The notes under the pieces: generated by a model
What the model saw: the letters and a program-made list of their open reading frames with translations, nothing else
Told to the model about the DNA's origin: nothing
The model's database searches: none
In this document: in pieces, positions 15,595 through 25,100 of the stretch
Numbering within the stretch: position 1 is the stretch's first letter
Layout of the letters: each line of letters begins with the position of its first letter
DNA from: Gammaproteobacteria bacterium
Lineage (GTDB): Bacteria > Pseudomonadota > Gammaproteobacteria > UBA4575
Assembly: GCA_014075255.1 (NCBI GenBank)
Contig: CP046178.1
Location: 1,017,616 to 1,081,615, forward strand
Reading direction: 5' to 3'
Length of the DNA: 64,000 nucleotides
Position numbers and translations under genes: made by a program

Positions 15595-15782
15595 TAGCGA
15601 AGGCAGCTAAACTTGTTTGCACCCAGACCAACGAGTGTACCGCACCGACCCATAATGTAGTGCTAACATTTTCAGGATTAAGCAAGGGCTCTGCAATCAA
15701 GCCTGGGTAGATAAGCCAATGTATGATGCATAGCTTCAGCTATAACAAATAAACTGATGACTACTGTAATAAGTGTTTTCAT
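15539..15782 (-). pseudogene. Small membrane protein, frameshifted
   Basis: The ATG at 15782 with GGAG upstream starts MKTLITVVISLFVIAEAMHH, then stops after 34 codons. The neighbouring frame from about 15706 continues with membrane-like sequence (PGLIAEPLLNPENVSTTLW, AVHSLVWVQTSLAAF) down to 15539. A one-base change near the CCC at 15704-15706 joins them into about 80 residues. It overlaps the start of the 240-residue gene. Inferred broken gene; sequencing error not excluded. Confidence 0.45.
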
Positions 15783-15792
15783 GTAAGAACTC

Positions 15793-16056
15793 CTAAGCCT
15801 TTTCAGCCCACTCCAAAATCTCTTCCTTATTCAAACGACCGTCTTTGTTGAGGTCCATATCTTGAAAGATTGCCTCGTGTTCTTCACGAGTTAGTTCAGG
15901 CTTACTCTTTTTGCGGTAATCAAAGTCAGCATCCCATTCAGCCTTATCTACATATTTATCTCCATTAGTATCCGCATCCATAATGAAGCTCGAAACAATC
16001 ATGCTCACGCAACCTGTAAGCGTGATCGTTAATATTAGTGAGAAAAGTGTTTTCGT
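15793..16056 (-). CDS. EF-hand lipoprotein, apparently with an ACG start
   Basis: The conservative frame from GTG at 16008 gives 71 residues with two EF-hand loops (DADTNGDKYVDKAEW and DLNKDGRLNKEE). Extending upstream in frame gives a clean lipoprotein signal, KTLFSLILTITLTGC, directly after ACG at 16054-16056, which sits seven bases after GAAGGAG. A sister gene at 15782 starts with the same MKTL written with ATG. I infer that the native start is this position and that it is now the near-cognate ACG. The product would be an outer-envelope calcium-binding lipoprotein of 87 residues. A MerR-spaced promoter lies at 16095-16125. Confidence 0.65.
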   Translation of the reverse strand, partial: TKTLFSLILTITLTGCVSMIVSSFIMDADTNGDKYVDKAEWDADFDYRKKSKPELTREEHEAIFQDMDLNKDGRLNKEEILEWAEKA

Positions 16057-16094
16057 ATTGATACTCCTTCGTTAACAGTGTTCATCGCACGGGC

Positions 16095-16125
16095 TTGATA
16101 CCATGGTCCTAGGTCCATTATACAA
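16095..16125 (-). promoter_or_regulatory. MerR-type promoter upstream of the EF-hand lipoprotein
   Basis: On the minus strand TTGTAT (16120-16125) and TATCAA (16095-16100) are 19 bases apart, the over-long spacing bound by MerR regulators. The spacer is almost filled by the dyad ATGGTCCTAGGTCCAT (16103-16118). The CCTAGG core is shared with the dyad upstream of regulator A. Confidence 0.5.
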
Positions 16126-16164
16126 AGAACTTCTGAGGTATCTTCCCAAATTACGTAATTTGTA

Positions 16165-17022
16165 TTACTCATTCACTTCTACCTCTCGCATTGCAAATGC
16201 ACTAGCCATCAAGCCATCATTAGTTTCAACAGCAGCAATAAAATAAAGCCAACCATTATTGCGGCCAAAGTTAGCCAAGCCATTAAAGTTACTATCCAAA
16301 TCACCACAACCAAGAAAGAGGCCGCCAATATTATAAATACTGGTATCCACCCGATCAGTAAACGTATTTCTAAATGTGCAGCCATTAAGTGGTGCATTAT
16401 AAACTAATTGAGTATTTACACTTCTGACCAGAGGTGCAGTAAACGATACATTAGCAAATACCGCATTAAACAAAGGCGCGGGTATTAGATCGGTTGAGAT
16501 ATCAATATCATCTGGATTAATCGTTTCCTGCGGTAACTTTAAAAGCGTTAGGAATTCACCGATTTCATTAATCACATCGACATTTATTGCGTCGGCATTA
16601 AATACAAAACTACCTTGATCTGTGAGAACTAAAGGTTCATTAGTTCTAAGTTCCAAATCTCTTAAAAGAACCCCGTTGTCGTTCACATCAGTGTAAGGAC
16701 GCATCGATACAGCCCAAAGCACAAGATCATCCACTAATTGTAATGTGAATTCGCCAAAGTTTAATCGGTATGCAAAAAGTTCTTCTTGGTTTTCATTAAC
16801 CATGGTTATAAATTTACAATCTTCAGTAACTAATAGCTGACCATCCACAACAAGATCATCATTAACAAATGGATTAAAGGTTATTTCATACAGACCTTGC
16901 AAAACCAAGTCATCGTTAGGATCACATAAATTCGTTACAGTCGGACCGCCTTCGTCGCTGCCGCCATTGCTACCAAACAAAAAAAATAGAACGGTCAAGA
17001 TTAGCATTATCAATTTATTCAC
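16165..17022 (-). CDS. Exported hypothetical protein, about 285 aa
   Basis: The GTG at 17022 is favoured because GAGGAAAG precedes it and it places a signal peptide at the N-terminus (NKLIMLILTVLFFLFGSNGG). The mature protein is acidic, Asn- and Asp-rich and beta-rich, with few Cys (LCDPNDD, GCTFRN, GCGDLD), as expected for an extracellular or surface domain. Residues 240-270 (GNGL..NFGRNNGWLYFIAAVE in outline) show a Gly/Asn-rich turn. No family recognised. A longer frame from 17058 is possible. Confidence 0.6.
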   Translation of the reverse strand: MNKLIMLILTVLFFLFGSNGGSDEGGPTVTNLCDPNDDLVLQGLYEITFNPFVNDDLVVDGQLLVTEDCKFITMVNENQEELFAYRLNFGEFTLQLVDDLVLWAVSMRPYTDVNDNGVLLRDLELRTNEPLVLTDQGSFVFNADAINVDVINEIGEFLTLLKLPQETINPDDIDISTDLIPAPLFNAVFANVSFTAPLVRSVNTQLVYNAPLNGCTFRNTFTDRVDTSIYNIGGLFLGCGDLDSNFNGLANFGRNNGWLYFIAAVETNDGLMASAFAMREVEVNE

Positions 17023-17130
17023 TTTGCTTTCCTCACTTTTCGTAAACAATTTAAACAAACCAGCATCAGGTCGCCATCAATCTCTAATGCTTTACTTCTG
17101 CCAAAACTTAGATATGAGGACCTAGCGGGG

Positions 17131-17461
17131 CTACTCTGGGGCTTGGGCCGCTGGCGCGCTAAGCTCATACATTTCTTCACTTGCCTGTGGCTCATAAGAT
17201 CGTTCTAAAAAGCCCGACGATAACCATTTACTGATATAGCTTTGTGCAGTTTGGGGTAAATATTCTCCATAGGCTCTCAATTGCTTCAGCTCACGATTGA
17301 TGCGCTCATGTAAAATAGAACTAGGTAGACGACGTTCTTTTTCCAGTAAAGTAAGTTGTAAGCAGCGCTAATGTAGCGGGAGCATTGTCTGTCGCCAACA
17401 GTTTCCAAGCAGGTTCACTTCGAAGACGTTTATAGCTGACAATCTGTTTATATGTTTTCAT
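17131..17461 (-). pseudogene. Wadjet JetA-like (DUF3375) N-terminal remnant
   Basis: The ATG at 17461 starts a frame with YKRLRSEPAWKLLATDNAP and LALL, which matches the N-terminus of DUF3375 proteins. After a one-base shift near 17365 the adjacent frame continues EKERRLPSSILHERINRELK, LPQTAQSYISKWLSSGFLER, and SEEMYELSAPAAQ, again in DUF3375 order, then stops at 17131. JetA is the kleisin-like subunit of the Wadjet SMC-type anti-plasmid system, normally about 480 residues and followed by jetB, jetC and jetD. None of these remain here, so this is a truncated, frameshifted relic. Confidence 0.65.
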
Positions 17462-17466
17462 CCAAT

Positions 17467-17488
17467 AGTCCGCATTTAGTTGCGGACT
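17467..17488. repeat. AGTCCGCA palindrome related to the dispersed family
   Basis: Perfect 8-base arms AGTCCGCA/TGCGGACT around TTTAGT, directly upstream of the jetA remnant start. The GTCCGC/GCGGAC core equals that of the dispersed palindromes, but the flanks differ. Confidence 0.55.
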
Positions 17489-17602
17489 CCCCCTACAGCT
17501 GCCTCATAAGTATCCTCGAAAGTTTGTTTACTTTAGTGAGATTGGTGTATCAAAAATTCGACTTGAGTTTGACAAAGATGATAATTGATTTGCGAAGTAA
17601 GA

Positions 17603-17896
17603 TTAGAAAACCGACGCCGAAATCTCCATATAAACTTTAGAAGGTACAGTGGCTAAGAACTTTCTTCCATCCTTAAACTTACATACAAAGGTAATTTGTT
17701 TCTTCTTACCTCCAGCAAGCAATCCTGCTAAAAGACCCGCCGGACCAAGAAAAACTCCAACAGATCTTGATGAGATTAAAAAGATATAAGCTATATCCTT
17801 GTCCATGGAATACGTAAATAAAAAAGTACCGTGGTGTTGTATATGCCACGCAATTATAGGCACATCGTCAATTGAAGTAATATTGTATTCATCCAT
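17603..17896 (-). CDS. Hypothetical protein with a Gly/Ala hydrophobic patch, 97 aa
   Basis: A 97-residue protein: a beta-rich N-terminal half (IIAWHIQHHGTFLFTYSM, IAYIFLISSRSVGVFL), a hydrophobic Gly-rich turn (GPAGLLAGLLAGG) and a basic strand-rich end. It lies seven bases after the gene at 17904-18176 and is probably co-transcribed with it. No family recognised. Confidence 0.5.
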   Translation of the reverse strand: MDEYNITSIDDVPIIAWHIQHHGTFLFTYSMDKDIAYIFLISSRSVGVFLGPAGLLAGLLAGGKKKQITFVCKFKDGRKFLATVPSKVYMEISASVF

Positions 17897-17903
17897 ATTC
17901 TCG

Positions 17904-18176
17904 TTACAAATAATTTACCAACAAGATAATTACACCGACAAAAACTAAGGCGCTAGAAATGATAGCTTGAATTACTTGTCTTCTACTTATTATTCCAAAT
18001 ACCTCATTTACAAATCCTAAAGTGTGTTTTTGTGTATTTCTTGTTTCATAGACAATTTTTTTCAATTCAACAACTTCAGCTACTAAACAATTATATGTAT
18101 TAGTTGTTTGTCTATTAAATTTACGAAAACTATCTTCATCAACATTTATTTCTGAATCTTGCAAGTTTTGTTTCAT
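17904..18176 (-). CDS. Tail-anchored membrane protein, 90 aa
   Basis: About 65 polar, helical residues with coiled-coil spacing are followed by one C-terminal membrane span (VIQAIISSALVFVGVIILLV). A cytoplasmic coiled coil with a C-terminal anchor is expected. It is paired with the 97-residue gene downstream. Function unknown. Confidence 0.5.
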   Translation of the reverse strand: MKQNLQDSEINVDEDSFRKFNRQTTNTYNCLVAEVVELKKIVYETRNTQKHTLGFVNEVFGIISRRQVIQAIISSALVFVGVIILLVNYL

Positions 18177-18479
18177 GCTTTTGTATTCCTTAAACTCTAT
18201 ACCTTATTGTCAAATGTACGAAAAAATAGCAAATATAGAACACAGTTACAATCCAATTAAAACAACAAAACTGTGTACTAAAGAGTGAGAATCTCACTCA
18301 TGGTTTGTTTTTTTACCTGTTTCACTACTTTCCACCACAATTCCCATATGCAATTAAAAAACAGCACACCATCATAGTTTCTGTATTCGAAGATAAATAT
18401 AAAAGCCTAAGCAACTCACGATATAAAGCAAATACACAGACGAAAAAAGATTTCTCTCAGACAACATATACAACAGGCT

Positions 18480-18892
18480 CACTAAACATAAGCTAGCGAT
18501 GCATATCGACAAGCTGAATATTGTTTGCATTGGATTTTTATCTTTCATAATTTTTTGATTGATCTCTAATTTAATTACACTTAATCACAAGATGCATTAT
18601 TCAGGTTACACCATACATAAGGGTCAAGTACCGACTTCACAAAATAAAAAAATAGTTTGCATTGAGGTATACATTTACAATGTCGTCTGCGTGTGACGTG
18701 ACATTAATCAGTATGCTAATAACGGATATAGCACTGCTCATTAGTTCTTCTTAAGCGGAGATACTTTGTTATAAATACAATAGTTAGATTCGTTTCTGCC
18801 TTCCGGCATAAGTAACTTTTTCTTTCGTAAAAGCGAAGCGTGGCTACGGTTACGCCCGCTTTATCTGCTATCTGCTGAATAGTCAGTTCCAC
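18480..18892. repeat. Ancient duplication of the regulator B locus
   Basis: Scattered but ordered similarity links 18480-18963 with 19790-21500: GTTTGCATTGGATTT versus GTTTGCATTGAATT; a GTCAAGTA block; GAGGTATACA; GACATTAATCAGTATGCT versus GACATTGACCGGTATGCT; then a MerR-type N-terminus and the same operator. I infer a tandem duplication in which the left copy has decayed and lost most of its coding sequence. The interval 18893-20221 otherwise shows only the operator at 18933-18963 and a possible broken Cys-rich peptide near 19532-19700. Confidence 0.45.
18764..18892 (-). pseudogene. MerR-family remnant, paralogue of regulator B
   Basis: From GTG at 18892 the minus strand reads VELTIQQIADKAGVTVATLR and FYER, nearly identical to the N-terminus of regulator B. 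A one-base shift then leads to KLLMPEGRNESNYCIYNK, again parallel to the regulator B sequence, before similarity stops near 18764. The remaining 230 residues are gone. Its own operator/promoter is still present at 18933-18963. Confidence 0.7.
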
Positions 18893-18932
18893 CAGTTTAT
18901 CCCTCTAGCAAGATTGTTATAATTAAGTTGTA

Positions 18933-18963
18933 TTTTAAAACTATGAACCTATGGTTAAGGCAA
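18933..18963 (-). promoter_or_regulatory. MerR-type operator/promoter of the regulator B paralogue
   Basis: On the minus strand TTGCCT (18958-18963), a 19-base spacer containing ACCATAGGTTCATAG, and TTAAAA (18933-18938). The spacing and sequence match the units upstream of regulator B. Confidence 0.6.
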
Positions 18964-20221
18964 GCGCTTAGAGTAAATAAAGAAAAATTGCAGAAAATGT
19001 TTATTAAAAATGTTAATGAAATTGCCACCAAACAAACTCTTTAAAAGTGAGCCCAGCGCAGGTTGGCGGACGCTGGACTCGGACCATTACTCCTCTTAGG
19101 AGGGATAACAGCACTCTGGCAGTCACAAAATGCACTAGTATCTAATCCATCTGACCGCATAGTACGCAGTGACTCGATTTACTTCATTAAAACCTCGCCT
19201 AATTAAATTTGCAAAATCTCTTTTCATTAACTTAATTGGTATAAAACTTTTCTCATGATCCATAATATAATTACCAAAAAGAGGAACTGAAAAAAAGAAG
19301 AACTTGCAAAAATCTTTTTAAATTCTAATTAAACAAATGACAATAAATCAGCTATTAACTTCAAGAACTGGTGGCATTTAAAGAGACAATTTAAATGTAC
19401 TTACAATAATTTATTTCAATTGCATAAAGCTACAACGCTCTAATTCTAATCTTCCCTTTATATATACTAAGCATATGCATTTCATTGCTTACCCCTTAAA
19501 AAGGCGAGGCCAACCTATCGGAGACCCCGCAATGGGAAATAATCACTATCTATGCCCCTGCTCTTATGGAGAGATATTTTCTCAAACGTTGAACGTATTC
19601 TGGTATTCCAGGTAGTAATACTAAAATGCCATGCAAACACTGCTTCCTAACCAATAAAAAAGTTATGTTGCTTACTATGATGTTCCATCATTAACATTTA
19701 TTCTGTATCTTGTATGTTTTAATCTATACTCTTGCGTACATAAATTCTATTCCTCAAAAACAACGCATACAATAGTTCCACAAGACATTAGGCTAACGAA
19801 ATATATTGATGTGTTGCTCATCGTTTGCATTGAATTGCCATTCTTCTTAACTTGATTGACCCTTATTCATCATTACACTTCAATGCTAAGAATATTGTAT
19901 AGGTTGCACTACAGGTAAGAGTCAAGTATCAATTTAGCAAAATGAAAAAGTGGCTCATGCATCGAGGTATACAAGCTTCTTTGATCAAATTATGCCTCTA
20001 TAGTTATCTATTTCTTAGTGGTAATTTCCTTTTGCGCAGCTTCAATCAATTTATCTAGGACCGCTCGAATAAAAAAAGAAAATTATTTTTTTTTGCTTTT
20101 AAAAGTCCCTTCAAAATTGATTGAATGTCACACAAAAATATCGAGGTGGAGGAGCCTGGGATTCATATCAATATTGATGCGTGACATTGACCGGTATGCT
20201 GACAACAACGCAGGCTATTCA

Positions 20222-20563
20222 TCAGCTCACTTTAATTATCCCTATTTTTTCAAAAACATATTTAAGCTCAAGCGGCAAATTGCAACCCTCTCTCGACACT
20301 CCATAAAAGAAGCGCAAGTTTTCATCTCCGTCGTTACCAAGTAGTTTTAAGTTTCTATAAATATCTATTTTATCAACGTTAAATAGATTCAAATAATCAA
20401 TCGCACTTATTATGTCCGTCACATGTTTTTCTGTAGTAAGAAATTTTTTTTGATCAACTTCTTTAAAAAACAAGCGGAGTGATTCATCCAACTGATGTAA
20501 AAAACGAGTAATAATAATGTCTTTATCTCCCTCTCTTCTTTGCATAACATAGCCGCCACTCAC
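20222..20563 (-). CDS. Hypothetical partner of regulator B, 113 aa
   Basis: Starts at a GTG whose GTGA overlaps the stop of regulator B, so the two are translationally coupled. The 113-residue product is soluble, helical and charged (DIIITRFLHQLDESLRLFFKE, ISAIDYLNLFNVDKIDIY), with one Cys near the end (GCNLPLELKYVFEKIG). Tight coupling to a regulator suggests it modulates that regulator or its signal. No family recognised. Confidence 0.6.
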   Translation of the reverse strand: MSGGYVMQRREGDKDIIITRFLHQLDESLRLFFKEVDQKKFLTTEKHVTDIISAIDYLNLFNVDKIDIYRNLKLLGNDGDENLRFFYGVSREGCNLPLELKYVFEKIGIIKVS

Positions 20564-21435
20564 GGTGTATTGATATCCGTATCACGCTTCATCGAATAGT
20601 CCCAATCTATTAGGGTTTTGGTGCCATTCGATAATACTCCTTTTGATTCATATAAATCTTTATGGATCCTTTTTAGAAATTCACACCCACTAATTCCATG
20701 ACCAGACACCTCATATTGTTTAAAAATATCCTGGCCTGCAAAGGTAATGATGCCCTGCACTTCACCATACACTGAACATTCAGCAGTAAATTTTTGTGTA
20801 ACATTGGAGTCCTTCACAATAGGAATATTAAACGTGATGGATTCGTTGGTGTTATTTTTGTCTAATAAATGCAATTTACGTCGAACGCTCCACAAATTAT
20901 TCTTGTGTTCAATGTAAACATTGCCTGTCATTTTCACACCCAGCTCTCCATTGGCATGGCAGTGCCCTTTTAAAACCCACCGGCCAATATCAAATAAATA
21001 AGAATGCCGACAAGACATAAAATCAGGACTGGGCGTAAGTTGCTGTTTATTTAAATACTCAAAAAAAGTAGCAACATCTTTAGTACCACCCAAACTGCAT
21101 TTTTCAATGAGTTCCGCTAACTTGTCTTTTTGATTTGTTAATTTACTAATTTTATTATTTGTTTGGTTTAATTTTAATACCGCAAAATCTAAAGCATTTG
21201 GATAATTTTCACTTTTATTATTAATGACTAAAATTTGTTTGATCTCACTCAATGTAAACCCAAGTGTTTGTGCTGCCTTTATAAAGTTAATGCGAATTAG
21301 AGATGGTTCGGAGTAAATCCGGTAGTTCGATCCGTTTCTACCTTCTGGCAAAAGTAATTTTTCTCTTTCATAAAAGCGAAGCGTGGGTACAGTCACGCCC
21401 GCTACATTCGCTATTTGCTGGATGGTTAATTCCAT
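20560..21435 (-). CDS. MerR-family regulator with a large C-terminal domain (regulator B)
   Basis: A 291-residue protein, about twice the size of simple MerR proteins. Residues 1-70 form the MerR winged helix (ELTIQQIANVAGVTVPTLRF, then YEREKLLLPEGRNGSNYRIY), residues 72-120 the dimerising coiled coil, and residues 130-291 a separate beta-rich domain with Cys and His clusters (MSCRHSYLF, GHCHANGELG, SGHGISGCEF). The C-terminal domain is not one I recognise and presumably binds the effector. Immediately upstream lie seven tandem operator/promoter units reading into this gene. Similar promoters stand before the giant lipoprotein and genes at 29.7 and 30.0 kb, so B is their probable regulator. 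Confidence 0.85.
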   Translation of the reverse strand: MELTIQQIANVAGVTVPTLRFYEREKLLLPEGRNGSNYRIYSEPSLIRINFIKAAQTLGFTLSEIKQILVINNKSENYPNALDFAVLKLNQTNNKISKLTNQKDKLAELIEKCSLGGTKDVATFFEYLNKQQLTPSPDFMSCRHSYLFDIGRWVLKGHCHANGELGVKMTGNVYIEHKNNLWSVRRKLHLLDKNNTNESITFNIPIVKDSNVTQKFTAECSVYGEVQGIITFAGQDIFKQYEVSGHGISGCEFLKRIHKDLYESKGVLSNGTKTLIDWDYSMKRDTDINTP

Positions 21436-21471
21436 TATTTGTCCTTATTAACATGTCATAACTCATTTGTA

Positions 21472-21800
21472 TTTTTAAACTATGAACCTATGTCTAAGGC
21501 AAGCATTAAATACAGTTATTTTTTAAACTATGAACCTATGTCTAAGGCAAGCATTAAATACAGTTATTTTTTAAACTATGAACCTATGTCTAAGGCAAAC
21601 ATTAAATACAGTTATTTTTTAAACTATGAACCTATGTCTAAGGCAAACATTAAATACAGTTATTTTTTTAACTATGAACCTATGTCTAAGGCAAACATTA
21701 AATACAGTTATTTTTTTAACTATGAACCTATGTCTAAGGCAAACATTAAATACAGTTATTTTTTTAACTATGAAATAATAATTAAGGCAAGCACTGAGTA
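21472..21800 (-). promoter_or_regulatory. Array of seven tandem 48-bp MerR-type operator/promoter units
   Basis: Six near-identical 48-base units run from about 21477 to 21765, followed by a degenerate seventh. On the minus strand each contains TTGCCT, exactly 19 bases including the imperfect dyad CTTAGACATAGGTTCATAG, then TAAAAA (units 1-4) or AAAAAA (units 5-7). The unit nearest regulator B has -35 at 21497-21502, -10 at 21472-21477 and the start codon at 21435. The plus-strand frame through the array is open only because 48 is divisible by three; it has no gene-like features. Confidence 0.75.
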
Positions 21801-21943
21801 AACTGACACCAATGAGGATAGGTATTGTCCGCCATATAATAAGGTGTAATTGCCGGTCTAGATAAGCAGCAGGAGTTTTTATATTGTTGTCCTTTTTTCA
21901 TCCATCATTGCAACCAAATTATCAATCGATTCCGTATAGTCCG

Positions 21944-21980
21944 GCCTCATCTATACATATATATATGTATAGAGTGAGGC
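21944..21980. repeat. Long perfect AT palindrome with GC outer arms
   Basis: A 22-base perfect palindrome of alternating TA (CTATACATATA and its complement) is enclosed by GCCTCA/TGAGGC arms. It lies 216 bases downstream of the giant lipoprotein gene and could end its transcript or extrude as a cruciform. Nothing convincing is coded in 21801-22195. Confidence 0.5.
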
Positions 21981-22195
21981 TCATCGCGACCAACAGCCAA
22001 TTCTCTTGCAGTTCTCTTGCATCCCTCTGTTCGTCAATGTAGTAGATCTTCTGTCTGTACTTCTTTTTCAACATCCCCTTCCTATAGTTAGTGATTAGAT
22101 GTTGCAACTTGAATCCACGTTATAAAATCACCGTTTCCTTTGTACCACTGGCTCCAAGATAACGTTCGTACATTTCTACAACAGTGCATGAAGGC

Positions 22196-25100
22196 TCACT
22201 GATTGCTGTACACACGGTTAACCTGGGCGTCATTGGTCACCACCACATCCAGGTCGCCATCACCGTCCACATCCCCCAGCGCCACGTCAGAACTGTCATC
22301 GGTGTCGCTGCTCAGATTCGCGCCGCTGAAGCCGCCACTGCCGTCGTTGATATACTCCCGGTTAACCTGGCCGACATTGGCCACCACCACATCCAGGTCG
22401 CCATCACCGTCCACATCCCCAAGCGCTACGCCAAAACTGCTAAGGACATCGCTGCTCAGATTCGCGCCGCTGAAGCCGCCACTGCCGTCGTTGATATACT
22501 CCCGGTTAACCTGGCCGACATTGGCCACCACCACATCCAGGTCGCCATCACCGTCCACATCCCCAAGCGCTACGCCAAAACTGCTAAGGACATCGCTGCT
22601 CAGATTCGCGCCGCTGAAGCCGCCACTGCCGTCGTTGATATACTCCCGGTTAACCTGGCCGACATTGGCCACCACCACATCCAGGTCGCCATCACCGTCC
22701 ACATCCCCAAGCGCTACGCCAAAACTGCTAAGGACATCGCTGCTCAGATTCGCGCCGCTGAAGCCGCCACTGCCGTCGTTGATATACTCCCGGTTAACCT
22801 GGCCGACATTGGCCACCACCACATCCAGGTCGCCATCACCGTCCACATCCCCAAGCGCTACGCCACGACTTTGATTGGCGTCGCTGCTCAGATCCGCACC
22901 GTTGAAACCGCCACTGCCGTCGTTGATATGCACCCGGTTAACCTGGCCGGCATTGGCCACCACCACATCCAGGTCGCCGTCACCGTCCACATCCCCCAGC
23001 GCCACGCCACGACTTTGATTGGCGTCGCTGCTCAGATCCGCACCGTTGAAACCGCCACTGCCGTCGTTGATATGCACCCGGTTAACCTGGCCGGCATTGG
23101 CCACCACCACATCCAGGTCACCGTCACCGTCCACATCCCCCAGCGCCACGTCAGAACTGTCATCGGTGTCGCTACTCAGATTCGCACCGCTGAAGCTGGA
23201 ACTGCCCCAGGTGCCGGACAAGGAATTGTGGTACACCCGGTTAACCTGGGCGTCATTGGCCACCACCATATCCAGATCGCCGTCACCGTTTACATCCCCC
23301 AGCGCTACGCCAAAACTGCTAAGGGTATCGCTGCTCAGATTCGCACCGCTGAAGTTAATGCCGCTGGATGTGCTGGTGTTGGTATACACCCGGTTAACCT
23401 GGGCGTCATTGGCCACCACCACATCCAGCTTGCCGTCACCGTCCACATCCCCCAGCGCCACGCCAAAACTGTCATCGGTATCGCTGCTCAGATCCGTACC
23501 GCTGAAGCCGCCACTGCCGTCGTTGATATACACCCGGTTAACCTGGGCGTCATTGGCCACCACCACATCCAGGTCGCCGTCATTGTTCACATCCCCCAGC
23601 GCCACGCCAAAACTGTCATCGGTATCGCTGCTCAGATCCGTACCGCTGAAACCGTCGCTGACGTCGCCGTCGTTGATATACACCCGGTTAACCTGGGCGT
23701 CATTGGCCACCACCACATCCAGGTCGCCGTCATTGTTCACATCCCCCAGCGCTACGCCAAAACTGTCATCGGTATCGCTACTCAGATTCGCACCGCTGAA
23801 GCCGCCACTGCCGTCGTTGATATACACCCGGTTAACCTGGCCGGCATTGGCCACCACCACATCCAGGTCACCGTCACCGTCCACATCCCCCAGCGCCACA
23901 CCACGACTGTTATTGATGTCGCTGCTCAGATTCGTACCGCTGAAGCCGCCACTGCCGTCGTTGATATACACCCGGTTAACCTGGTCGGCATTGGCCACCA
24001 CCACATCCAGGTCGCCGTCACCGTCCACATCCCCGAACGCTACGCCAAAACTGTTATTGGTATCGCTGCTCAGATCCGCACCGCTGAAGCCGCCACTGCC
24101 GTCGTTGATATACACCCGGTTAACCTGGCCGAAATTGGCCACCACCACATCCAGGTCGCCGTCACCGTTTACATCGCCCAGCGCTACGCCAAAACTGTTA
24201 TTGGTGCCCAGCGACTGGTCAGAATTTACAAACCCCGGCACCAGATCAATCGGGATGGACGCCGCCGCGTCCTCACCATTAACCCCTTCGATGCTGTTTG
24301 GCATGATCATCATGCTCACATCAATGCCCGAGGGAGCATTGAGGGTGGTGGTGGCGGCATCAAAGGTCCCGCGGGTCTTGAAATTTATGCTGTTATCATC
24401 AGGTAGGGTCACCGTGATCTTGTCGTTCCCCGGTCCAAGTGCAATCGTCGCACCGCTGCCCAGGCTGTCGCCCTCTATCGGCAAGTTCAGGTCGTCGGCA
24501 TCGGCGTTAGTCACACGAATCTCGCGGTCAAACGGCACAATTAACTGGTCGTTGGCGTCCAGTACGCCATTTCTGTTGACGTCGCTAAATTGGGCCACCC
24601 CACTCACATTCGGCACCCCTACCGGGGTGTTTAACGTGTCAGTGGTCGGACCCGGCACTTCCGTGCTGGTCACACTGCCGGTGTTGTTAATGCTGCCGGC
24701 ATCGACATCACCTTGTTGCACTTGATAGGTGCCGCTTAACACACAGCTTGCACTCGGTAATAACCTCGCACAGGTAGTGGGGTTCGGGGTCAGTTGCGCA
24801 TCCGTCACCACCACATTGTTCAACGTGGTGTTGCCATCGTTGGTCACCGTGACACTGTAAGTTAAGGTGTCGTTCAGACTCACCGTGGTGGTGGTGTCTT
24901 CATCGGCATTGCTATCTAAGGTTTTCACAATCGCTAAACTAGCGTTTTGTGGGACCGGGGTGTTTAACGTGTCAGTGGTCGGACCCGGCACTTCCGTGCT
25001 GGTCACACTGCCGGTGTTGTTAATGCTGCCGGCATCGACATCACCTTGTTGCACTTGATAGGTGCCGCTTAACACACAGCTTGCACTCGGTGCTAACGTT

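Noticed and set aside
18305-18496. 63-residue plus-strand frame
   Set aside because: No ribosome site, low-complexity composition and no neighbours on that strand.
19061-19100. tRNA-like GGTTGGCGGA shared with the tRNA-Ser 3' end
   Set aside because: Only ten bases match; the following sequence does not form a T-arm, so it is not an attachment duplicate.
21439-21801. 120-codon frame with a 16-residue repeat
   Set aside because: The 48-base operator units are divisible by three, so the frame stays open by chance; the promoter reading explains the conserved bases better.
21922-22107. 61-residue minus-strand frame after the giant gene
   Set aside because: Its C-terminal third is the translated TA palindrome; there is no good start site.
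22184-24406. 740-codon plus-strand frame opposite the giant lipoprotein
   Set aside because: It is antisense to a gene of highly repeated sequence; long open complementary frames follow from the repeat and codon bias. No ribosome site or independent domain is seen.
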